Shown piece after piece: positions 1 to 12,239 of a stretch of DNA of 64,000 nucleotides; the first letter of the stretch is position 1; each line of letters begins with the position of its first letter. The translations under genes and the position numbers were made by a program. Origin of the DNA: Euryodendron excelsum (Eukaryota; Streptophyta; Magnoliopsida; Ericales; Pentaphylacaceae); contig CM065378.1 in the NCBI GenBank assembly GCA_033060915.1, positions 8,440,001-8,504,000 of the forward strand, in the 5' to 3' direction. Below the pieces are notes generated by a model. The model was not told the DNA's origin. It did not search any database and worked only from the letters and a program-made list of their open reading frames with translations.

Positions 1-1249
1 AAAGTCACCGCTTTAGGCCCCAATTTTTTAAAACCCTATGTATTATAGTTAAGATCCTATATAGTTTTAACATTTACACATATATATATTTTTAAAAAGC
101 TCCAATTTGAATATGAAAAAAAGGCCCACAAGAAAAAAAGTAAAAGACTTAAGTACGAATGAGAAAAAAAAAAAAAAAAAAAGGCTCACAAGAACCCACA
201 ATGTAAATGAGAAAAAAAAATCCACAAAATAAAAAAGGCCTTAGTATAATGATAATAGAGGCTCACAAGAAAACAATAAAAAAAACCTCAGTGTAGATAA
301 GAAAGAAAGGCCCATAAGAGATTATTATAAACATAAGGAAGGTTAGACTGAGGCTTTTCTTTTTAAATAATAATTTTTCAATAATATTAAAAATGTAAGA
401 AATCTCAAACTTTTTTAATGAAAGCCTTATTTATAGTTATCGCTTTAGGCTCCAAATTAACTTCAGTCGGTCTTGTTTGTTACAGTCGTAATAGGCCACA
501 CCTATGGTATTAAATATAGGTTAGACTATTCTTGTATGGAACAAGATATAAGAACTAATCTCATGTGTTCCATCATACTTGAGTCATTTGGCATATTAGT
601 TAAGTTTCTAATAGATGGTCTTGAGTTTGACTCGCCCTACCTCATTCCCTGACTTTGGCCCTCTAATATCTATTAACAAAGAAAAAAAAGAAAAGAAAAG
701 AAACTGACAAAGTTACCAAATGAAATCCTTTTTTTATTTTTATTTCTTCTTTTCTGAGCAATATTTTGTGGTTAGGTATCTTTAACCTTAAATTGTGCTA
801 TTGGCGGGATAATCTTTTGATCCCTTAAACCCCAACATGGAGGTAGATAAACATCACTAGGCTACAAAAACTCCACTGTCCAACTTTGGTATAAAATTGC
901 TGGCTCGTACGTGTTTGATATAGTTTGAAAAGTAACTTCGCGAGTTTGAAAAGTAACTTCGCAAGTTTGGAACTATATTGTTAGGACCGCCCACGTCTGC
1001 GTCATAGACTTTGTAGTTTTACTTTTGTGGTAATTATGATTAAGTTTTGCCATTTCTACCAGGAAAGTCCTGAAACTATATATATCATCCAGATTCAGGT
1101 ATGTAATCATATGCCCATATGTATTTTCCTTGAAACTTTACAGTTTGTCAATAGGCTATGTGACTTTTTCATTCCCAAAGAGAAATTTCCGTGAAATTTT
1201 CTTCTATCTTCCTCAATTTTGCTAATAGATGCTGTTTTTGTCTAGCTAC
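1..1249. other. Intergenic AT-rich DNA
   Basis: No coding sequence is supported. The stretch is AT-rich, with A-runs at about 166-182 and 214-221 and a locally repeated phrase (AAGGCCCACAAGA and variants) at about 120-320 that looks like a decayed short repeat. A short direct repeat, 'gagtttgaaaagtaacttcgc', occurs near 921-965. Confidence 0.6.
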
Positions 1250-1594
1250 CAGCGGTGGAGCCAATGCAGATTAGAGAGCGCAGCCGGCCCTTCAAGTTTT
1301 ACAAAATAATTTTTCTCCCACAATTTTTAAAAAATTTCTCAATTTATCCCTCTAAAATTTATAAATGTCCCTTCAAAATTTTAAAAATTCAATTTTTACC
1401 CACAATTTATGAAATTCTTCTCAATTTACTCCCTCTAAAACTTTATATATGCCTCTCTTGAATAGTTATTTTGCATTAAAAATCCCATTATGAACTATAT
1501 ATGTGTGTGTGTGAAAGTTAAGTGTTTATTGCTAACTATAAAAATTACTTTTATTAATAGTTTTCTCTAAATGCATTTTTTGACTCCACCATTG
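1250..1594. mobile_element. MITE-like element with short inverted ends
   Basis: The left end CAGCGGTGGAGCCA and the reverse complement of the right end, CAATGGTGGAGTCA, match at 11 of 14 positions and enclose about 345 bp of AT-rich noncoding DNA. GGTGGAGCCA-type ends are common on plant hAT-like nonautonomous elements (family knowledge). No clean 8-bp target duplication is visible: the flanks CTAGCTAC and CTAATGGA share only the first bases. The short reading frame at 1255-1461 is low-complexity and not a gene. This could be a chance inverted repeat. Confidence 0.4.
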
Positions 1595-2784
1595 CTAATG
1601 GAGCTGTCTGCATGTTTCTAATTGGACTTTATATCTCATAACATTGTCAAATGAGTTTGTGAAAAAGGACAGATTGGTATGTTTGAGTTTTCTTTTGATC
1701 AGCTAGACCCTTCAAATGGAGGAAATCTTCAGCTTATTACCTTACTGTAAAGAGCTTGACTCTCTTTACCGATCATGACTAATAATGTGTGTAGCTAGCT
1801 TAGATAGTTGTCAATTTTGTATTGATCAGTGTATTTTTTTTTTATTGGTTGGACGTGTATTAGTACCGCCCATTTGGGTGTATTGTTGTGAATTTATGGC
1901 TACGAATAATATATAATTCAAAACTATATTTTACTTATAAAATTTAATGGTACATAACATAATATTACCTATATTAAGTATTATTAAATACTGAAATATT
2001 TTTGAATAACATAAACATGTTATCTAGCATAAATACATTCAAAAATACTTAAACAATTACATCAATTATCAAATATATACTAACATAAATGACACATATC
2101 CAGTACCAATCAGTACAGTCGGCAGAGTGCTCAGAATAGATCTTGCCCTTCTTTGTACCATTTGTTGTCCGCTATGTACCGGTCATAACGGAACATGATT
2201 GATAACTATGGCATTAAGCGCGCGTTTGAAATTTTGGCCTATTTATGGTGATATAGGTAGGTGAGCATAATTGTCCATGGGCTAGGCTTTGACTAGAACT
2301 TCGTAATGAAAGGAATTCTTAAAAGGTTTGTGACCCCCAAATGGAATTGGAAACCAGGAGAGACAATCACCTTGTGGAGAAGCATTAACTTTGGGTTAGG
2401 CCTAAAGTTAACTCCAAAGTTAACACAATTAATTAAACTTAGACTCCATAGTTTTGGCAATTGCAGGAACATGATAAGGAGAGGTTGTACATAGATTGAG
2501 ACATTTTAGGATTATTAATATTAAACTTTAGACATTTAAACCTACATTCAATTGATAAATGATAATTCCAGTCACACCACCCCTATTGGAAGAATAGTTT
2601 GTCCATTACTTTTTTTACTGCCAAACTCATCCGCCTAATTTTCAGTCCCTCTAGTATATCATTATCATGATTAAGTTGCCATTAGAAAGGAAAAAAATTA
2701 TTCAATGCTCTTAGCTCTTATAGACACTACAGTCATCTTGCTAGGTGAAATCGAATACCCAACTTAGTAAGCGAGGAACCCACT
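1595..2784. other. Intergenic DNA, no gene seen
   Basis: AT-rich sequence without a supported coding region, tRNA or structured repeat. A short open frame at 2306-2494 shows no domain and no plausible gene context. Confidence 0.55.
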
Positions 2785-2789
2785 TCTAT

Positions 2790-5061
2790 TGTCACGTTCA
2801 CTCCTAATTATGTGTAATTAACATCATCTTAAGCGGATGTGATCGCACATGTTATCAATTTATAAGCGAAACCTCAACACTAATCTCAAAGATAAAAATC
2901 TTATAAGAATTAATAAAATCATATATATATATATATATATATCAATTCATAAATCATCAAACACCATATTACAAACCTCAGACACATAACTCATGCTACT
3001 ACAACAGTACTTATAAACAAGACTCCAAGACCTACTATTTCATAAGCAACCTAGATAGCCAACATAACATCAAGAGACAGATTGCCAACATAATAGCAAG
3101 AGCTTCTCAAAACTCTCAAATTCAACCCCAACCTCTACAGTGGACTAGACATCTCCAAACATCCTGCAAAACAGCCTGGGTGGGTGTGAGCTATATATCA
3201 ACATGTTCACAAAGATAATCAGACTCAAAAATAAAGAACAATGAACAAATATTGAATCAACTATCAATATATAATCCACCATCATCTAATTATATACCAA
3301 ATCAATCAATAGTAGACCATTCACTTCACAATGATCTAATTACACACTTGCCACCAACAGTAATGAGGAATGCCTTATGAAATGCAATACCTCCTCTAAT
3401 GTAATATGAATGTCACCTCATAAGCTTATCACTACATAGGCACTTCACCATGTAGGCTCACCACTTAGGCTTACTTGTTAACAATCTTGCCAAGATTGAT
3501 AAGTAAGTTATCAAGCATGTCCACCATGACCTAACCTCCACCGTGAAATGCAAGTTATGTTCATCACGTATGATGTATGCAATGCCAACTCATAACCAAT
3601 CACCAATATCAATATAGCTTCTAAGACATTCAAGGTATTAGGAGTAAGAATATCTTAAACTCCCCACAATCAATATCAACACCCCAATACCACTAAATAA
3701 GCCATGCAACATCAACACCAACACCAACACCAACTTAGGAAATAATATCAATACTAACATAGGCAATAATTTCAATATAGATAAGCCATACAATGTTACC
3801 ACATAAACCATCATCATCAACATAAACAACAAGGTATTCTATTTAATATGAATAAGACTATCTCATATTCCCACCTGATACCGTCTTACAAACATAGTCG
3901 AGTCGCTCTTTTGGTTGAACCAAAGTGCATTGATCCGCTTCCGAACCTACCAAACACCACCACATTAAACATTTTGACCATCAAGATGATTCTAAGCATC
4001 ATCAGGACAATCAAAAGAAAGTTGCCAACCTTTCATGAAATGTCCCGACTTTGGCTTATCCCCCGATAGACTAAAAAACAAAAATTGCCTGCCAGAGAAG
4101 GCAAATTGCAGACCTTTTGTCTAGTAACTTGTCGTCAAGACTACACTAGGGACCATCCTGCCGACCAGAACCCCTGTGGTTCGACTATATAATCTGCCGA
4201 CTTGACTCCAAAGCTTGCCATACCATCTTAACACAACCACAAACTCTCTAAAGACTCAAAATGAAATTCTAAGGCCACAATAAGACTCCACACATCAAAA
4301 CCATGAACAACATGTAAGATTCAAGGCTTCCACTTAGAAACTTTAAATATTTCTCCATATCTCACCTCCAATTCACCACCATCACATGAAATGACATATA
4401 CACATGCAAAAATCACAAAACACAATAAAACAAGCATGAACATGAGACTCTCACTTCACGAAATGATCACAAAAGCTTTCCCTTGCACTTCCCTCTTCTT
4501 TTCCTTTCTTTCTCTTTTTCTCTTTTCTTTTCTCTCACTTTCGTTCTCACTAAACATTTTTTCTCTACACCAGCTCCTCTCTTTCTTCTTCCCCCCTTGA
4601 CTTGAAAGACAAAATAGATACAACTTGTTTCTAATGCGCCACATGTCACACATGTCACACATGCACCATTGCTAGCAACAAACACACACCTTATGCACAG
4701 ACTTCATATAAGTGAGTCACACATCTAAGTGTCAAGCATACACATGCACACCTCACACTTAAAATTTTTTAATAATTCACATAATTAATATAATTAATCA
4801 TACTTATGATAATTAATCATAATTACTGTGAGATAAAGATTATGTAGTCTCCAGATCCAGGTCAGCCCACTACGAATGGTAGTGCCGATCTCCTAACGAA
4901 GAGACTCAAAATAAATTCACTAAAAAAATAATGGTGCCGACATGAGAATGATGGTGTGACATGAGATTAGCAAAACCTAACATCTGGTAAGGCATAATCG
5001 TCCTACATGAAAGCAAGTCCAACAGCTAAAGAACTCCAATATATACTTAAAAATATGATCA

Positions 5062-5111
<50 letters not shown>

Positions 5112-5230
5112 AAACTAAAATGGTATATTCTCATTAAATCGTGCTAATCAAACTCCTTAATTTAGACAATCACACACCAGAATGTATGCAATTAAACTAA
5201 ACATGATGCTAAGCAGTATAGGGTTTTACA
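2790..5230 (-). mobile_element. Solo LTR of the Ty3/gypsy family also present at 37-44 kb
   Basis: The sequence opens TGTCAC and closes GGGTTTTACA, like the 2525-bp gypsy LTR at 41873-44397, which opens TGTCACACC and closes GGGTTTCACA. Matching internal blocks occur in the same order. One is near 2835 (AAGCGGATGTGATCGCAC versus AAGTGAGGCGTGATCGCAC). Another is near 3180 (GTGGGTGTGAGCTA followed by 'tcaacatg'). A third is near 4430, where 'aaacaagcatga' is followed by a CT-rich tract. It is flanked by TCTAT (2785-2789) and CCTAT (5231-5235), a target duplication with one change. Length is 2441 bp and no internal gag-pol lies next to it, so it fits a solo LTR left by LTR-LTR recombination. By analogy the element strand is minus. 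Confidence 0.8.
5064..5109. repeat. 46-bp poly-C run
   Basis: An uninterrupted run of 46 C residues inside the solo LTR near its right end. Such a long pure C/G mononucleotide run is very unusual in AT-rich plant DNA. It may be real or an assembly or sequencing artefact, and its true length is uncertain. Confidence 0.9.
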
Positions 5231-5235
5231 CCTAT

Positions 5236-6298
5236 GTGAAAGTAGGATCAAGTCCATCGTATCACTCCAGGAGCACTGAATAATTTCTCATTACCGTTAG
5301 TCACAAATTAACAAGTTCATTAGTTTAACAAATTTGTGAACTTGAATTTGCAGGGACCTTTGCTCTTTTTTTTTTCATTTTTTTAATCTTAAGTTAGGTT
5401 TGGTATAAAGGAAGGGAATCATATATATATATATATATATAAATTGTGTTTGCTCTTGTATTTTGCATCTCTCTTATGTGACACTTTAAATATTCTGATA
5501 CTTTTAAAATGTCACGTTACAAGGGTAATTGGTTAGATAACTATTGAATATATTATAAATCCATAGATATTATACTATCATTCAAAGATAAAGAATACTT
5601 AATTCCGTATAATATGTATTAATCTAAATATATTAGATTATCATTGAAAACTAACAAACATTGAAGGACTCTTTACAGACATATGAGGGTGTATTATGAT
5701 TCCCTCTTGATCAAGTGTGTCCACCGGAATTCTTTGTTCCCAAAAGAATTGAAATATAAATTTGCAAACACGTGAATTGAAGTATCCTATGTAATTCAAT
5801 GGGCAGACACATACAATGGGATTTTCATTATGATAACAGCTACCAAAGACTAAGAGTGATACGATAGGATTCTACAAGTGTTAACCTTTTTAGAGATATG
5901 GCAGAATTCTACAAGGTTTTTAGTTTTATTAAACTACTTCACAGTACAGTGTATAGTAATATATTATTTACGTAGTAACTTTCTTCACTAACAAAAGTGA
6001 TCACCATTATTGGTAAAGTTTAATAATCAATCTCTATTATTGTTAACCTTCATTATTGATAATTTTCATTATTTTTAATACTAATCTCTTGATTGATTTT
6101 TTTTTTTTTTTTGGGGTCAGAAGTTTGTCTATTGCCTATTTTCATAACAAAGTTCATCTTCAATTCAGGTAAACTTTAATTTTTTTAAAAAAAATTTATT
6201 GTGCTCTTTAGATATGGATATCTACATATTTATATGTTGATCTTGATGACCAAATTCATTAAAAATATGAGAACGGCTATATACAAATTTATAAATAC

Positions 6299-6332
<34 letters not shown>

Positions 6333-7440
6333 CATACATATGCACACTCATACATGGGGTGTATAGTGTTTTACTGGTTGATTTATTGATTTTGGTATTA
6401 AAGCATGAATCTTCATTGTACACCTTGAATTTTGGATTGGTTGTAAGGTGTATTAGCTAAATGATCAAATTTATTAATTTTCTTTGTATGATTTGACTGA
6501 GTGTGATTTGTCCTCCGGTATCGTAGGTGACGGTCAAGTTTATTGAACCTTGATTGTCCGCCTTGAACTTTGGATTGATTTTAATGTGTATTAGCTAAAT
6601 AATCAAATTTATTTATTTTTAAATTTTGTATGATTTTCAATATGAAAAACCTAAATTGTGAATTGATTGTAGCAAAAATATTCCCATTGAATTATAAGCT
6701 TCAGAGTAAGTATTATCTCCATCTAATTCACAAGGTAATACTTCTATTAACTTTAATCTTTAACTTACTATGGTAATAATTAAATCTATTTTCACAATAA
6801 CCTTTATTTTGTTATAAACTCTTTTACCAAATAATTAAGATGTGCTAGAGTTTGAAGCCAACAATTTCAATGAAAAACATTCAAATACAGATATCACATA
6901 CAATCTACTCCAACTAAGAAGCAACGCCTTGATCCCATACATTCGGTATGATATTTTATGTTATTATTATTACATAAAAACTATATCATAATATTATCTA
7001 ATGATTTGTTATAATCATATTTATGTTTTGATTTTTTCTTTCATGCAAAGTATTGAAGATGGTAGATGTGCAAAAATCTAGAGCGATCAACTCATGAAAG
7101 GTACTACAAGTTCTTTTATTTATTTGGAATTGTCAGTACTTTGCGTAGAAGGAAAAATTGTCTATAATGTTAGGACAAATTAAAATTATCAATTTTGGAT
7201 AGTATTCTTAATTATTGTAGATTTTTTAATTAATTATTTATCATATTTCTATTATGGATTTAAAAATCATTATTGTTTCATGCATTTCACGAGGTTGACA
7301 CCTAATATAACATGGAATGGAATATTGGAATACTCGTTGCCAGGCTATTAATTGGTTACAAGATGAAATAACATGAGAAAAGAATAAAACGAAAAAGAAA
7401 AAGAAAAGGGGTGAAAATGCAATTTCTCATTCTCTCTTTT

Positions 7441-7482
<42 letters not shown>

Positions 7483-8994
7483 CACTTACCACCCCTAACC
7501 CCGCCCCCCAACCATGCCTGCTCTTACTTCCCACCACCCCAGCCTCACGCAGCCAAACCCACCACCGATCGCCACCCCCAATCCTCAACACCCCCCTACC
7601 TTTGTTGTTTTTCGTTCTTTCTTTCCCCTTTTCCCCCTCTTTGTTTCTGTTATTTTATGTGGGAAATGCTCATTCCAACAATATGAGAACGGGCATTCTA
7701 ATAGAATGACCATTTCTACTTAGTTATATCGAATGAAGGAAACGAAATGGAAAGCTGCATGGACATTCCATGCTAGCTTATTTCCTTGTAACAACATGCC
7801 CTTATTTCTTGGATATAAATGATAGTCAAACACATATTGATGAATTGTGTGCATTATTAGTTACTGCTACAAACTTCGAAAGATTTTGCTCCCTAGCTAC
7901 CATGGATCACGTTTGCAACTAAGGTTGTGTTTTGTACTCGTGAAAAGGGAGAGAGGAAATGAAAGGGTTTTTTTTTTTTTCATTCTTCTCTTTGGTTTCT
8001 AACTTGGGTAGAGAAATCAAGGGGAAAAGTGGTGGAAAATTAAAAGAAATTTGAAAAGATATATGGGTACAAAAGAAAATAGCTTGGCTTTTGTAGGATA
8101 CCTTCATTTGTTAGTGTAAAAATAGCTTAGATATCATGGTAGAATAAAGCAAGAGAACGGGAGAGAAGAACTTTTAGAGAGAGAACACAATCTCAATATC
8201 ATTTGCATTTTGAATTGATATTAGAGAGAGTTTCTAAAACTAGGCTCAACTAAAGTCAAGAACAATGACTATAAAAGAGGAAACTATAGTTACTAGAAAA
8301 CAATAAAAAATAGAAAACTAAATAACTAAGAAACTGTACTAACATATTTTAACAGTTAGCCCTAAGCAAATGGCTTATATAAAGAATTGCCTTCAAGTCT
8401 TCTTCATAATTAAGTTGTAGATAATTATTCTTGAATATTTCTAATTTTTATCAAGATAATATTTTTAAAATTTTTGTGGACTAAATAAGAAGACGATGGC
8501 TTCACATAAGTGTAACAATCACAAGAAATAAGTATCGTTGATACGAGTATAAGCTAACCAGACACTCTAGGGGCTTTGGAATTAACTTACACATAGTCCT
8601 TATCTAGAACTTAATATTCATCCATCTTGATGCCAAAATTTTATGTTATGTGTCTTATAATGATTTGTATAGTTGATTATTAAAATGCCTACAACTGAAT
8701 AATTGAGCATCAGTCATAGAAATCATGGTGATATAGATTGATCTGGCCCAAAACATTTAAATGAGATACAATAAACTGATTTTAAACCCTTTAACACCTA
8801 AAATGACCTCAACCTAGTAGGAATTTAAGCTTTTTTAAGTTTTCAGCCAGATAAAATTTATACTAATAATTCCATATCATGTATTGTATAGTTACCAGAC
8901 TATACACAATTTAGATGAGTCAAGTAGTCGATGGTTCATATTTTGTAATGTCGGTTGGATTTTATTATATTCATATTTTTGTGTAATTTAATTA
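5236..8994. other. Intergenic DNA with microsatellites
   Basis: No supported gene. It holds TA repeats (about 5422-5441 and 6315-6331), a CA repeat (about 6300-6314), a T-run near 6099-6112 and a long CT repeat near 7444-7479. A C-rich stretch (about 7480-7600) follows and produces low-complexity Pro/Ser frames. I see no exon-like pattern with conserved coding. Confidence 0.55.
7444..7479. repeat. CT microsatellite
   Basis: About 18 CT dinucleotides in a row, followed by a C-rich, CCACC-rich stretch to about 7600. Frames through this region encode Ser/Leu then Pro/Thr runs, the expected product of the repeats rather than of a gene. Confidence 0.9.
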
Positions 8995-8999
8995 GTTTC

Positions 9000-9931
9000 T
9001 GTAAGATTATGTAATTGGCTAAATTTCGTATCAAGTTTTGTTTGATGTAATTTGAGAAATTAGGATAGCAATCACAAGCATTTGGAAAGTATTTGAAGCT
9101 TATTCATGCAAGTTCGTGCTAATAGAAACTTGTATAATATATCTTGGCTGATGAAGGGGATTTTAAGGGATCTCGATGGATTTCGAGGGATCTCAAGAGC
9201 AAAAACAGTGTGTTGATTGCAAAATAAGATATCACGGGATATCGATGGTAAAAATAGTGAGCATGCAAAATCTGGAAACTGAACTCGCTGGATCCTTACG
9301 GGATCTCGAGGGATCGAGCCTGATCTCGCAGGATCCTCGCAGGTTTTCGCGAGATCGAGCTGTGTAAAATCTAAATTCTCGAGAATCTCACCGTTAGGGT
9401 TTTTACGCCTATTTAAGGCCCAGCACACTTTCCCAGACAAGATCTGAGCCGCTACAAGTAAAAACACCTTGAAAGAAGTATTTTTTTATCTTTCAAAGAG
9501 TTTAAAAACATGTCTTAGCAACAATCTTCTTCAACTCAATTGAAGAGATTGAGAGTCTTGAAGAAGTTCAAGGCGTGAAATTCGTTCTAAGGAGATCTGA
9601 ACGGAGATCAAGCACGGAGACGGTGAATCTTGGATACGAGCAAGATCCAAACAACCATTAGATCAAAGAGTTAATAGGTTTTGATTGTAAAGAGTCTTGT
9701 CATTGTCTGAACTACAAGTTATAATGCATGATCTTTGTCCGGCAAAGGGGACATGTGGTTTTTCTCTTATTTAAGGGTTTTCATGACAAAAGGCTAGTGT
9801 GTTCTTGATTGAATGGGTTGTTCTCTATTTTGTCTTGGATTGAACAATATTGCTCATTGCGATTACATTTTGACCTAACATTGTAGAGTTTAGTCTCTTT
9901 GACAAAACATAGACAAATGCCAGGTTTATTA
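9000..9931 (+). repeat. 5' LTR of SIRE-like copia
   Basis: It begins TGTAAGATTATG and ends TTTATTA, where the expected terminal CA has become TA; the partner LTR ends ATCA. The region at 9160-9365 is crowded with variants of GGGATCTCGAGGGATC, giving many short palindromes in U3. A duplicated 'aattgaagagattgagagtc' style tract and 'gatccaaacaaccattagatca' are shared with the 3' LTR. The length is 932 bp against 989 bp in the 3' copy, which carries an extra internal duplication. Confidence 0.88.
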
Positions 9932-9933
9932 AT

Positions 9934-9945
9934 TAATATTAGAGC
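9934..9945 (+). promoter_or_regulatory. Degraded primer-binding site (tRNA-iMet)
   Basis: Directly after the LTR, TAATATTAGAGC matches the plant initiator-Met primer site TGGTATCAGAGC at nine of twelve positions. The three differences are two G-to-A and one C-to-T, typical of deamination decay. Confidence 0.7.
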
Positions 9946-10048
9946 AGGACACTTCAAATCATTTTTGATTTTCTAAATAGTGAGGTCCTGATTGCCTATG
10001 TCTATAGATTGGCCAAAGAAACGTTTCTATCCCTATTAAAAAGCTAAA

Positions 10049-11532
10049 ATGAGAGTTTTTCTTAAATCTATAGATGAACGTGCCTGGCAGCCAATTATTA
10101 ATGGCTGGACTCCACCCACAGTCATAACTGGTGAAGTGACCACCTCAAAGCTATTACTGCTTCGAATAGAGTCGATTATGAGGACTGTAGATGGAACAGT
10201 AAAACTATAAATGCTATCTATAACAGGGTCACAGTAGAAGAGTTTCATAAAATCTTAAACTATGAACTGGCTAAAGAGGCATGAGATATTTTACAAATCA
10301 CACATGAGGGTACTACTACTGTAAAATTGTCAAGTTTCAGCGATTGACAATTGCTTTTGAAGCTCTAAGAATGGAAGATGATGAAACATTTGATCAATTT
10401 TATTTTAAACTAAGTGACATCATCAACTCCAGTTTCAACCTTGGTGAACAAATCTCTACTTCAAAAGTTGTTCAAAAAATCTTAAGGTCTTTACCTGAGA
10501 GATTTCAAGCCAAGGTTACAACCACAGAGGAAAGTAGGGATATTGATACCTTGAAAGTAGAAGACTTAGAGGGATCCTTACAAACCTTTGAAGCAAATTT
10601 TCGTCAACCTAGAAAGAATAAAGGTGTTGCTTTAAACTCTGTTAAGGAAAGCACAAATTAGGCAGATGATAGTGATTCTAATATGGGTATTGAGAAGATG
10701 GTCTTATTTGTCAAAAAGTTTAAAAAAAAATTTCAATAAATGACAACAAGATTAATCTTCCTCATTTGATAAAACTAAAGGAAAACCTTTTGACAAAATG
10801 AAGTTTGTAGGGAAGTCATCTGATAAGTCTGGTAAAAAACAATGCTTCAAATGTCATGGCTTTGGGCATATTGCTACAGATTGTTCAAATAAAAAGAAAA
10901 ACAAGGGAAACAAAGTTTTAACAGTCACATGGAGTGATTCCGAGAAGGAAGATGAATCGGACAGAGATAATAAATCTGAGAATTTCACTACATTCATAGC
11001 ATCTGCTTCTGAGTTAATTGAGGCTACATCTAAGGTGCCTGAAATAGAAAAATTTAATGAATCAGATGGTACAGTAGGATCTCTCAAGGAAAATGAGGAT
11101 GAATCAGATGAGGAAGATAAAAGTGAACTACAGCAAGCTTATGATCAATTGTATAAGCAGTCATACAAGCTTACCAATGTGAATGTCAAACTAGGTAAGA
11201 AGTTCAAAAAGGCCCTGGAAGAAGTGGACTCCTTAAAAAAGGTGAATGTCAATGCTCAAGCAGAAATTAGTTAATTGAAGAAACATCAAACAACCTTGAC
11301 TGACAAAGTAAAATTTCTCGAGAAAGATGCATTTGATAGAGATAGTTTTAAGAAGGCACTTAAAGAAAAAATCCTGAAACTTGAAGCTAATCTCTCTAAG
11401 TCTAATATAACCTTTAAGAAGTACAAAGTAAGTGCCTCCACGGAAAAGAAAGTGTGCTTGGATCAGAAGTATTCTTGGGATACATGTGGTATTGGTTATG
11501 ATGCCAAACCATCCAAGTCAAAACAACACTAA
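10049..11532 (+). pseudogene. gag of SIRE-like copia, broken
   Basis: The gag would form the retrotransposon capsid. Starting near ATG 10049, frames read a typical SIRE gag N-terminus (WQPIINGWTPPT, about 10078-10113), then stop. The central capsid region continues at 10344-10661 (RMEDDETFDQFYFKLSDI and RSLPERFQAKVTTTEE). A CCHC zinc knuckle CFKCHGFGHIATDC sits near 10840-10884 in an open frame 10798-11274. A highly acidic segment follows, then a lysine- and glutamate-rich, coiled-coil-like segment to 11532. Stops at about 10659 and 11272, plus frame changes between blocks, show that it is dead. Homology is by motif recognition only. Confidence 0.85.
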
Positions 11533-11825
11533 TACAATAAGCCAACCAAATTTGTTCCTGAAGAAAGGTATAATACTCCTCAAAATCAAGGTAATCATTC
11601 TTATTTTATACCTATCTGTCACTACTATGATATAAGAGGTCATATTAGGCCACAATATCATAAATTGTATGAATTACCTGTGGATTATGTTCAAACTCGT
11701 AACTTTCAAAACCCAAGAAGATCATACAATGGTCAAATGTCTAATAGATTTCATGTGTTGGTTGAGCAAAAGAATTTTACTAAACAGGATTTTCAAAGAC
11801 AAGCTCAGTCTCAACCCTATAGAAA

Positions 11826-12150
11826 CTATATGGCAAGGTCTGCAATAAAATATACCTTAAGGAAAGGTCGAAAGCCTAACCAGCAGTCTTTCCCAAACTT
11901 ATAAATGCTAATCCTAAGACAGTATGGATAAGAAAAAATGACTTGAGAAGATATGTTGCCCAAACTACATTGAAGGCTCACAATTCTAATACGTGGTATC
12001 TGGTTGCTCAAGACATATGTGCGGTAATAAAGCTTATTTTGACACTGTGACTAAATATGATAGAGGTCTAGTAACCTTTAGAGATGAAAGTACCTTCAGA
12101 GTTATAGGAAATGGTAAATATAAAATCTTCAGGGTAACCAAATCTCAATG
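11826..12150 (+). pseudogene. Aspartic protease remnant of SIRE-like copia
   Basis: The protease N-terminal landmark Trp-Tyr-Leu is at 11994-12002. In copia elements it is followed by the catalytic Asp-Ser/Thr-Gly. Here the next bases read GGTTGCTCAAGACATATG, and a frame shift away they encode the usual downstream residues GCSRHM and then FRDES and IGNGKYKI (to about 12120). The catalytic triplet itself is missing. A deletion of about 7 bp would explain both the loss and the shift. The fragment is too decayed to be functional. Confidence 0.7.
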
Positions 12151-12239
12151 ATGTATTGCTTGTTGAGGGTTTAAAGGCTAATCTCATAAGTATCAATTAG
12201 CTATGTCACGCACAACATCAAGTACAATTTTCTAAAACT

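Noticed and set aside
4456..4685. Lys/Arg/Glu-rich minus-strand frames
   Set aside because: They are the antisense of the CT-rich tract of the solo LTR, not a nuclear protein.
7411..7723. Two overlapping frames of 91 and 69 residues
   Set aside because: They are generated by a CT microsatellite and a C-rich tract; Ser/Leu then Pro/Thr low complexity, no domain.
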